Assembly: GCF_038725785.1 (NCBI RefSeq)
Contig: NZ_CP109796.1
Span: 4,836,001-4,900,000, forward strand
DNA: 64,000 nt
Direction of reading: 5' to 3'
Source of the DNA: Termitidicoccus mucosus
GTDB taxonomy: Bacteria; Verrucomicrobiota; Verrucomicrobiia; Opitutales; Opitutaceae
The notes below the pieces were generated by a model, which was not told the origin of the DNA, made no database searches, and worked only from the letters and a program-made list of their open reading frames with translations. Position numbers and translations under genes: made by a program. Positions 24,788-36,700 of the stretch are shown here, one piece after another; positions within the stretch are counted from its first letter, which is position 1, and each line of letters begins with the position of its first letter.

Positions 24788-27700
24788 ATGCCCATGATTA
24801 ACAGATCCAAACTAGCCATGACTCCCAAATTTGTCGTCAGGATATTTGTTTTCATTTTGGCATCCGCAGCGTTGCATGCCGGACCAGTAAACTCGTATCT
24901 GACCGTCAGGAAGAGCGATCAAGCCGGGATCGGCGGGCTCGTGGTCTCGACTCCCAGTTGCGTGCTGGATTCCCCGGCATCACTGGCGAACGGCACTTCC
25001 GTGACACTCACGGCAAGCGTTCCCGACACACTCACCGGGCGATTCCTGTGGTGGGAGCACAAGATCGGCGGGGGTCTCCTGGTCGGCGCCAAACAAAAAA
25101 GCACGGATAATTCCATCACCATTACGATGAGCGAGGCGGATGGGGACCAAGAGATCGTCGCGGTATTTGCATCCAATGCAGTTGAGAAAAGCGTCACCCT
25201 GAAGGCCTCTCCAACCGCCGGGGGCGCGGTATCGGCGGAATCTGAAAGTGGTGTGGCGTTGGATGCTGCTGCGCTGGCTTCGTTGCGAGGATCTCCTTTT
25301 GCGCTTATTCGCCTGAACGGCTCGATGAGCCCCGGATATCAATTTGACGGATGGACGGCAAACACCCCTTTGATTACCCTGCCCTCGCAGTTGCAGGGCG
25401 GCACCGCGATGATCTATGGCGATGGGGAAATTACCGGGCATTTTTCAGTCCGTACCTATTCGCTTTCGGTGACAGTGAACCCGTCTGGGGGCGGACGCAC
25501 GGCTGAAGTGGTTGGGGTGTCCAGATACGTGTCAGGCGACAGCGCCACCTTGAAGGTGACCGGCTGTCCGGCGGATTATGAGTTTGTAAGATGGAACAAG
25601 ATTTCGGGAGAGTTGGCTTTCCTTGGCGGGGCGAGCTCATCGACGGCACAGGAAGTGCAGGTCACCCTTGGCTCCCCTGAAGGCGCCGGATGGGTAGTCG
25701 AGGCTGAGTTCAGGAAAATCTACAGCGGCCCCCTCGGTGCCATCACCGTTGGCGCGGCATCCGGGGGGTATGTGGTGGTGAGAGGAGGCACGATTGCCGG
25801 CGGCAGCAACGACACTTTTACCGGGGAGATCGGACAGCCATTGGATTTGAGGGCCAATGTGTATAACACCAGTGAATACGAATTTACCGGATGGGAAGGC
25901 ATCTCGGGTGCCAATGCGATGACAGTCGCCACTTTTGCCGGCACGCCTCAATCGGTGAGGGCTCTGTTCCAGCCGAGGCCCCTTTCTTTTACTGTCAAAG
26001 TAGATCCCGCCGCCGGGGGAGTGCTCACGGCACAAAGCGGCACCTTGTCGGTTTCCACCGGGGGAACGCCCACGCGCCAGTTCCCGTTTAACAGCCGCAT
26101 CTCCTTAGTCGCGAGTGCGAACCCGGGGTATGATTTCCATAAATTCAATCTGCTGCCCACTTCGCTTTCGCTTGAAAGCGTGAGCGGAAACACCGCCGAG
26201 TTTATTCACAAGAAAGCTTCGACATCGATCACCGCCACATTCAAAAAACGCTCCGACTTGCAGACGCTGACCGTGACCTCTGGCTCGGGCGGCGGCGTGG
26301 TCGCGAGCGGATCGTATAACACCTATTCCGACACCAGCCTTCCCCCGGCGGATAATCCGGTGATTACAAAATCCATGAACGTGGCGGCGGGGACGACCGA
26401 GGCGGAAAACTTCGCGCGGGACACCATGGTGCGGCTGGAGGCGGTCCCGGCGGCAAACCATGCTTTTGACGGCTGGACCTCCTCGGAAAGCCTGGGGGCT
26501 TCCGGCACGACCTCCATTTCCCTGACCGGCGACAAGACGGTCACGGCCAGATTCAGGCGCACCGCCTCGGCACTGCGGATGGAAGTGTGGCCGCAGGCCG
26601 CCTTCGATGCCGGCGCCCGCGTGAAGGTGTCCGGCGCGGTGCAATCCGGGCGGGTGTCGGAAACCACGCAATCCTCGACGGGCTCGGTGCTCGTCGAGGC
26701 GGTGAAGACGGGCGGCGGCCCCGAGTCGGACAGGTGGGTGTTCCTCCGGTGGGAGTCCGACTGGCCCGATATCAACAACACCACGCATCCGTCGTTCAAT
26801 GTTAACATGAACGCGGACCGGAGCATCAAGGCCGTGTTTGCCGCCAGACCCAAGGTGACAATCGCCGTGGCGCCCGCCGGCGCGGTGGGACGGGCTTATG
26901 TGGAGTCGGACGGCAGAACCCAGCAGGACTATAACGCCAATGACACCGCGACCATCTACGCGGAGAAAACGAGTCCCGGCTGGCATTTTACCGGTTTCAC
27001 CATCGCCACCTCCAGCACGACCGCGACCGTCGGCGGGGCTCCCGACGGCGGAAAACTCAGGCATCAGTTCACGGTGACGGAAGACACCACGGTCACCGCG
27101 AATTTCGAGCGGGGCGTCAGCGCCCAGATGTGGGTGAAAAGGGTCACGGCCTCACAGCCGGATTCCGAGGAGGACATCACCGGCATCAACGTCAATGACA
27201 GGCATAACATCAAGGGCGACTCCTATGTCCGCCACGGGAACAGCCAGAATCTGGTCAGCATGGTGCCGCCCGCCTCTGAGTCCTTCTGGTTCCAAGCGGA
27301 CAGTTCCATCAGTTTGAGCGCCACGAAGGTGCTCGATTACCCGAATGGCAACACCTACCGTTTCGTCCGCTGGCGGATTCAGAATGAGGTCTCCGGGGTC
27401 TGGACGGAAACGACCTCGACCTCGATGGTTTATAATTATACCATTCCGGCCGCCTCCGGCTCCCTCAAATTTTTCGCCTGCTACACCGACGAGCGCGATA
27501 TCCAGGCGGGCGTGGAGTTGGACGGTGCCTTGCTGTCCGGGTCGGTCGCCAGCGCCCGCGGCATCACGGTCAAGTATGACAACGCCCCGCTCGTGGTCGG
27601 GACCGGCACGCCGGACAACAAGCTCCAGTATTCAGGCTCCGGCCGCTCGCTCGTGACCAGCAGCAGCGGCGGTGGCGGCGGCAGTCCCGCGCCCGCTCCT

Positions 27701-30700
27701 TCCGGCGCGCCTCGGGCGGCCGGCGGCCTCAGGAGCGCAGGGGCTCCCGTGGCTCTTGGCGGGCCTCTCGGCGCCCCTGCGGACGACGTGATTTTCCGCG
27801 GCTGGAGCGTGACCGGCGAGTCGAAGGGCCAGCCGAACAGTATCGTCGATCTCGCCAGCCCGTCCACCACGCTGGAGGTCCGCGCCGACGGCAGCGTGAC
27901 CGCGCGCTACAAGAGCAAGATCGTGCTCAACGTCGGGCTCAAGACCATCCCCGCGGGGGCGACCGGCCTGACGCTCGGCGAGATGGTGTCGGGGACAAAC
28001 ACCACCACCGGCGAGACGCTTGCCATGGGGTCGGGCGCCACGGTTTCCCTGGCGCTCGGCCGGGGCGACACTGTCACGCTCACCGCGCAGGAGGAAAAGA
28101 AGATCGGCGCGGACACTTATCGCTTCGCCGGCTGGGACCGGGACGGCGACGGCGTCCTGGCCGAGGGCGAGCGCACCACCAACCGCGTGCTCAATCCCAA
28201 CACCAGCCTGCCGGAAAGCACGGTCAACGCATTTTACGAGCGCATGCAGAAGCTCACGGTGGACGTCATTCCGGACAGGAACTCCGGGCGCGTCTCTATC
28301 GAAACCGTGCCGGTTCCCCCGGAGTCGCTGCCCTACACGGACGAGTATGGCTACGGGCGCGCCCGCACGCTGAAGGCCGAGCCCGGCACCGGCATGCGGT
28401 TTGTCCAGTGGATCGTCACGGGCTCGGCGACGCTCAGCGCCTCCGCCACCACCGCGGTGAACGCCATCGCGATGTATTCCGACTGCGAGGCCATCGCCGA
28501 GTTCGAGCCGAGACCGAACGACCTCGAGGTGCAGATACGCCTGAACGGAGGCTCGGGCTCCGTGCCCTCGTCCCTGAAGGTTGACGCCGACGGCACCCAG
28601 CTCGCATCCGGCGAAAGCAAAACTTACTACTACGGCAACAACGCCAAGGTCACCGCCATCGTCCCGCCCGGCGGCGCGTATATATTTGACCGCTGGGAGA
28701 CGGCGGCGGGCTACTCCCCGATCAAGACCGCGCCGGGCGGCGCGGGCTCCGTGGACACCCGCAGCAATCCCGGCTATGTGGAGATGCTCGGGCCGCAGAC
28801 CGTGATCGCCCACTATACGGGCGTCCACCGCCTCACGCTCAATGTTGACACCCAAGGCGGCGGCACGGGCGGCACGGTTACGCTGGACCGCTCCACCTCG
28901 CCGTTGCTGCCGCGGGCCGAGTCGGGCGACACCTACACCTATTATTACAACGATCCCTACGGCATGACCGCGGCGGCGGCGGCGGGATACCGGTTCATCG
29001 GATGGCGCATCGACGACGGCAGCGGCAATCCTCCCTCGACCGTCGCGTCGCCGCGCCACTCGGGCGCCATCCGGAGCGACCTGACCATCACGGCCGTGTT
29101 CGCGAAGGAATACACCATCACCTTTGAGGTCACGCCCCGCATTGACAGGATCGGCGGCTGGGTCAGCAAACCGTCCGCCGGCACCACGTTCGCCACCTAC
29201 ACGGCCTACCACGGCGAACGCATCAACTCGGTCGAGGCCGCCCCCAACGTGGACTATGGCTTCAGCTTTGTCAGGTGGATCGCCGACGCCGCGGCATTGG
29301 ACACGACCGGGCAGCCGGTGAACGGTTCGACTTCCAGTGTGGCCTCGCTGGTGGTCACCGGCCCGCACATCCTGACGGCGAATTTCACCCAGGCGGGCAG
29401 GGAGATCAAAATCATCGCGCAAATCGTCGTGGACGACGTGCCGGACACGGGCAAAGCATCGGGACTCGGCATCTTCGCCAACGGCTCCACGGTGCCCGGC
29501 GCCGGGACGGGGACGACGCTCGCGCACGGCGATGAGAAATTATACTACATCGGCGACCATGCGACGCTGGACGCCTCCGTGCCGCTCGCGCTTCAGGACA
29601 CCTATGTGTTCATGGCGTGGGAGGAAGGCGACGTCGCGACTCGCGAGCTCAATCCCCTGCTCGCGACCAAGACGGTCACCGCCCACTACCGGACCAAGGC
29701 GCGGCTGACGATGGCGATTTCGCCGGAGGGCATCGGCACGACCACGCCCTCGGTGGGCGCGCACCCGTCGGGCGCCGACTCGGAGCGTGATTATTATGTC
29801 GGCAAGGTCATCCCCACGGTGCGCACCGACCTCCGGTCCGACACCATGGACTTCTATGCCTTCACCGGCTGGACCACCGTCGGCGGCGCCGGGCCGCAGA
29901 ACCCGGACAGCACCAGCACCAGCGTCACGCTGGACGTCCGGGAAAAGGCGCTCACCGCCAACTACGTCGCCGGCCACAAGCTGGAGGTCCGCGTGAAATA
30001 CGAGAGCGAGGCCAATGCCTCCCAGGCGGTGCAGTTCACCACCGTGGCTGGCAGCCGCACCGCCGTTTCCTCCGGCGGCGGAAACAGCGCCGGCATCTGG
30101 CAGTCGGGCCCGCAGGTCATAAACTATTCGCTACGCACGATACCGGACGGAGAGGATATCGAAATCCGGGCCTACACCAACAGCCCTTCCTACCGGTTTG
30201 TCGGCTGGATTCAGAACGAGGGTGACACCCCGTCCGGCGGCCCGAATCTCGTGGTGCACATGGACTCGGCCAAGACCTACACCGCCGTGTTCGAGCGCGT
30301 CCGCGTGCAACTCAAGGTTTACACCATCCCGGGCGGCGTTGACGGCGTGAAAGCCGAGGCCGTGACGAATGCGAAGCTCGTTTCCGGCGAGGGCGCCGAG
30401 CCGCGGGTCTATGAGGTGTTTTACGGTCAGGCCCCCACGCTTCAGGCTACCTCCACCAATCCCGACTACTATTTCTCCCGCTGGATCAGGGGCGGGTCTT
30501 ACACCGAACTCAGGCCGGGTGAGACGGCGATAACCGCCAACCCTTGGTCGCCCGGCGCCCTGACCGCGGGCGTGACGGAGATCACGGCCTATTTCGGGGC
30601 AGGCGGGAGCCTCCGGACGCTGTTCCTGTTCACCGAGCCGGTGGCCAATGTGGACATCCACCACGTGGACGCGCCCGGCGCGTCGAGCCGCACCTACACC

Positions 30701-33700
30701 ACCATGACGTTCGCGGACGGGGAGACCCGCCCCGTGTGCATCGCTTATGTCGCGGTGAGCACGATCGATCTCTATACGAACATCCCCATCCGTGCCGATT
30801 CCACGGCGTCGGGGATGGAAAATGACCATAATTCCTCCGCCACCGCCGAGCACCCCGATGGCCAGACCTACGGATTCCTCCGCTGGAAGCCCGAACGCTA
30901 CAACCATGACGTGTCCGCGGCGGGCTCTTACCTGCGTGATCTCTACGAAAACAACACCTATATCAGGCACCCGCGCTCTGCGGAAATAACAGGAGGGTCG
31001 CTCTATTACACCGCCGTTTATGCGCTGCCGGGCGCCTACAGTCTCACGCTCAGGCTGGAACTGGCCGCCCATGAGGACGGCACTCCCGTGGAGCTCGATC
31101 CGGATTACGCGAACGATTTCAAGGAAGTCTCGGGTTTCAATGATCTGGTGGGCAACATCAACGGGAGCACGCTGGATCCCTTCACCGGCAGCCCGTTGCT
31201 GTTTGTGAATCGCTCCATCCGCGAAAAACGCGCCATCATGTCCAGTCCGCATACCGAGACCTTCAGCGCCGACGATGAATTCACGTCCGGCCCGTATAGC
31301 ATCTATAAATGGACGTTTGAAAGGCCTTGGGGCAATGTGATCGGGGAAGTGACCGGCGACTCCGCCGACTTTTCCTTGGAGGGCTCGTCTCCCGCGCCGC
31401 GAGCCGCCGCGCGCGGGGCCGCCGCGTCTCCCTTCGGCGGCCCGACGGCCAGTCCGGCGGGCGGGTCGGGCTGGGGTTGGGGAGACGGAGGCTGGGGAAG
31501 GAGAGGCCAGTCCCCGGCGGGCAATTCCTACGGCATACAATCCGGCGAGACCGGGGAGTCGGAGCGCGTCACCGCCTATGTGAGCCTGCTGTGGGGCAAG
31601 ATCAGCATGACCAGGCCCGTCTTCATCCAGCCGGAGACATGGACGACCACGCCGGAGGTCGCGAATCCGGGCGGCTTCACCTTCCTCCGCTATGCGAACA
31701 CGGGGGTCCCGGCGGACATATTCTACGCCAAGGATGTCTCGCCCGCGCCCGCGCCCTACGTGAAGCAAGCCATGCGCGTGCATGGCGGCACGCCGCCGGT
31801 GCTCAACTTTGCCAGCACGCCCGCGAATTACCGCGCCGCGGGCTGGAGCCTCGACGGCACCACGACGATTGCCTTCACCCAGTCCGGGTTCAGTTGGGCC
31901 TCCTGGCCGTCAGGCTGGCCCCGGAAAGTCGAGGAAGATATCGACGTCACGCCGGTTTACATCCGCAGGATGCAAGCCACGGCGGTGCTGAAGGTGAGCG
32001 ACGAGGCCGCCTCCGGCTTCGGCAATAATTTCAACGACAAGGTTGACTTCATGTATGTCGGCACCCTCGACAAGGGGACTTCGACCCTGTCCTCCACCTA
32101 TGATTACATGGGCGGCATCCAGCTCAAGGCCACGCCCGACGCGGCGCAGTTCCATGTCCTGGAGAAATGGATCATCGAGCGGGCCAAGGCCGACGGCGGC
32201 ACGACCTTCGATCCCGCCGACACGGAGGAAGTCATCGTGACCGACTCGTCCCAGCACACGCTCAACGTCACGGTGGAGTACCCGGTCAGGGTCACGGCGG
32301 TGTTTGGCTACAAAAAATTCGACTTCCATGCCGATGTCGCCGACAGCCTCGACGGCGCCAAGCACGGCAAGGTCATGATCGACGGCAAGCCCGCCGGCGG
32401 CGACCTGTTCGTCACGGCCTCCTCCTTCTACAGCAAGGTGCACACCATCACCGCGATTCCCGACGCGGGCTATGCGTTGGCGCCCCATGTCGGATGGACG
32501 GTTTCGCCCTCCGGTCTCTCGATCCCCGCCGACCGCTTCGCGCCCGAGACCACGATCAACGTGGAGGCTGAAAAAACCGCGACCGCGCACTTCGAGCGCA
32601 TGGTCACGCTCACCATGCGGCTCACCCCGGCGGAGCTGATGGGCTCCTCGTATGCGCACCTGACGACGCCGACGGCGGGAGTCCACCACACGCTCGGCGG
32701 CAAGCAACTGGTCGATACCTCCACCGTCACCGTCGCCGCCGGCGTTGACGGCGACTATGACTTCATCGACTGGACCATCGAGGATGACAACGGCACGCGC
32801 ACCGCGGCCGGCTCCTCCCAGACGCTCAGCCTGCTGGGCAACACCATCGCGACGGCCAATTACAACCGCCTGCACGAGGTCACGCTGAGCGTCGATCCCG
32901 CGCCCTTCGCCGAGGAAAGCTCCGCGAGGATGAGCAGCTCCACCTACGCCACCGCGCCCTCGCTCACGGTCACGGCCAACGGCACCGCCACCGGCGCCAA
33001 GAAATACCGCACGGGCGCCGTCCTGAACTTCACGGCGACGCCGGGCGCGCACTTCACCTTCAAGCATTGGGAAATCGCCATCGACGGCGTGCCGCAGGCG
33101 CCGGACACGAGCCCGGCCATGACGCTCACGGTCGGCGCCCCGATCACCGCCAAGGCCGTGTATGAACCCAAAAACTACACCATCACGGTCAATCACGCCT
33201 CCCATGACATGGCGCCTCCGGGGCTCAACCCGCCCATGGCCGCGACCCTGACCGCCACCCATGCCTCGGGCTTCGGCTCCGATGTTACGCGCGACCTGCT
33301 CGCCGAGGGCAACAGCGTCACGCTGCCCTATGGCACTGACATCAGCCTCGCGACCAGCCCGGCCTTGCATTATGCCTTCCTCGAATGGACCGGCGGCGTC
33401 CCGAATCCCTCCACCGCCATGCCGCTCACATTCAAGGTGGATGGAAACCGCACGGTCACAGCTTGGTTCCAGCGCAGCCATTATCTGCTGGAAACGACGG
33501 TCCTGCCCAATGACACCAGCGGCTCGATCACCGTCATTTCCGGAACCCGGAGCGGAAACCCCAGCGTCCATGCCCGCAATGAAGTGCTCAAACTCGGCGT
33601 GGCGGACACCGCCGCGACGATCTTCCAGAAATGGGAGAACAACACCATCGACCGCGAGCGAACGGTGACCATGAACGCCGACCGTTCGCTGACCGCGACC

Positions 33701-36700
33701 TTTGTCAAGGCGGTCTATATCAAGATCGACAACGACAACGCCCGCGGCACGGTGACAGTCGAAGGCGCGCGCAAGAAGGAGGGCGACTATTACGTGTTCG
33801 CCGAGGGCGACCCCATCTCCATCAGCGCGAACCCCGCCGAGCACTACGACTTCGACCGCTGGACCTTCAGCCCCGCCAAGCCCGCGGACGCGACCGCCGA
33901 CGACAACGCGGCGCTCACCTTCACGGCCGGCGACAGCGTGGACATCACGGCGCTGTTCACGGAAAAGAACTACTCCATCAAGGTGACCGCCCAGCCGGTT
34001 GCCGGCGTGACCTCCGTCACGGGCACGCAACCGCCGTCGGGTTACCATGACTTCCTCGTGACCGACACGACCTCGCGCCTGTATGGATCGCCGGCGATGA
34101 TGGTCACGGTCACGCCCAAGGACGAACCCGGCGAGCGCTACCGCTTCGACAACTGGGACGGCAACAGCAGCCTGCCCAACCCAACCCGTGTCTGGAATTG
34201 CGACAGCAACGTCGTCTGGGTCGCGCACTTGCTGCGGCAGGCCCGGATTGTGGTTGCCGACCCGATCGACATCACGATCCATGCCGGCGGCGAGCCCGGC
34301 GGAGGCAGTGTCGTGGTTGCGCCCGGCGAATACCGCGTGGACGTGGGCGGCACCCTCGTCGTCACGCCGGCTCCCGCCGCCGGGTATGAGTTCGCCGAAT
34401 GGCGCGGACTCCCCGGCACGGGCGCAAACGTGGATATCCTCACGGACAGGCTCACCCTCGCCATCAACGCCACCAACGCGGGCGAGGACATCGTGCTCAC
34501 CCCGTGCTTCCGCAAACAGACCCACCAAGTGACCGTCAGGCAGTGGAATCAGGCGTCCGGCATGGAGGTTGACGCTGGCAGCATCAGTCTTTCGCCCACG
34601 CCCGTGTCCGGGGGGAACAAATACAACGACGGCACCGTGGTGACCGCCAAGGTCACTTCCGTTTACTCCGGCTATCGCTTCCTGGGCTGGGATACCGACA
34701 ACGATCCCTCGCACATGGTCGATGTCGCCGCGACGGCGGATATGAAATATACTTTCACGATCACGAATGGCACCACCCTCTATGCGGTGTTCAAGCCGGT
34801 GTATCGGCTGACCCTTTCGGCCAGTCCCGCCTCTGCCGGCACGGTGGCGGTGGTCGGCGCCAGCAACGCCTCCAAGGTTGACGTGAGCCCGGGCGTCTAC
34901 GAATTCGACCAAGGCACGACTGTCACCGTCAGGGCCACGGCCACCGGTTCGCTCCCATTCCTTGAATGGGTGGGGGATGTGTCCTCCGTGACATCGCCCG
35001 AAACGACGGTCGAGATGATTCAGGACCGCGTGGTCACGGCATTATTTGGTTCGCTGGTGTTTCATAATCTGACCATCAATGTTTCCCCGGCGGGCAAGGG
35101 AACAGTCTCCGCTTCGGGGGAGAGCACGCTGGTCACCCATACCCGGACAATTTCTCGCCGGGAAAACACCGATGTGGTGTTGGCTGCCGCCGTCACGGAG
35201 CCCGGATATGTGTTTGCCGGTTGGTCCGGCGACGCATCCGCTGCCAGTGCGGGCGCACTGGTGAGTATTGATGGCCCCAAGACCGTGACGGCCAATTTCG
35301 AACGTGCGATCTACGAGATCACCGCCCGTCCGCAGGTTCTCGGCACCGGCACGGTGTCAGGATTGAACGTAGATGGACGTTATTACTATGACGAAGAAAT
35401 CACGCTTACTGCCACACCGGCACCAGGGTATCATTTTGTCCAATGGATCACCAGCGGAGAGGACTTGACCCCCATCGGCACCAATGCGGCCAAGCTCGTG
35501 GTCAAACGTTCCCAGCTTGTTCTGGCGCAATTTGAACCCGACGGCGAAGGATATGGCGTTACCGTATATGTCGTCGGAGGCCAGCTCGTAAGCAAAGTGA
35601 AGATTTCGGATCCTGATTACGGGGAAGTATGGGAAATCACGGTCAGGCCGGATCAGCATCACTCGTTTTACAGGTGGGAGGGTGATGACAGCTTCGCTTA
35701 CGGGAGGCTGGAAAATGGTGATTACGTATGCAGGGTATACACAGGCGATGGTCCCAAGGAGGTGACCGCCGTCTTTGCGCTCGATGCCTATGCGGCGACT
35801 GCCGTCGCAAGTCCGGCGCATGCAGGCTCTGCCCAAATCTTTATCGAGGAGGGAACCTCATATATAAATGATGCTGGGCAGGTCGTGTATCCCGCCGGAA
35901 CCAAATTGCGTTTCATTGCGACTGAGGCCAATGGAGACTGGATGTTCACCAACTGGGACAATCTCGGCGAGATTGTGGATGACAGCAATCCCAAGAGCGT
36001 GGTCGTGCGGGTGAGGGACAGGACGATCACCGCTGTCGCCCACTTTGACCCGGTGCCAACGCTGCATCACGTTACGTTTAAGATGAACTTTATTGGAGCC
36101 CCGTGCGATCAGGCTAGGATCACGATGGGAGGCGCGACGCACAACAGGGTGGATGGCCCCATTACCAAAATATTTAGGGAAGGAGCGACCGTGGTGGCCC
36201 GTTGTGTCATCCAGCGTGACGATTCAGGTCGGGCGGTGCCGTTTATTATTGATGGCTGGCACGGGCTCGGCATACATGCTGCCGATCCGGTCACCGAGTC
36301 CGATGGTTCTGGCTCAACCGCGTCGGTCACAGTGTCGAGCGGGGATTTGATGATTACCGTGGACATCAGGCCAATCGGCGCGTTGCTTCAAACTAGGACG
36401 ACAATAGCAGGGAAGCCGGATGACGGAGTGGTTTCCACTGAAGGTGCCACAATCACGATGGGTGATCAGTATAACATAGGCGATGAGGTCATGGTCTGGC
36501 TCACGGTGAATCCAGGCTACCGTCTTGACGACAAGAATGTCACTGATGATGGCTGGAGCATCAATACCTACGGTATCATGTTGGGTGGCGCCTCCAGTGT
36601 TTTCATGGAGTTTGCCGTGGTGACGCCGGGCACGTTCACTGGTGCATCCGATGATGCAACACACAGCCATTATCGGGAGTATGCCCGGGACGCCGATGGC

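Noticed and set aside
31910-34912. A 1000-codon minus-strand frame opposite the giant repeat gene
   Set aside because: It is an antisense shadow of a GC-rich gene; the plus frame continues the same InlB-type module without break.
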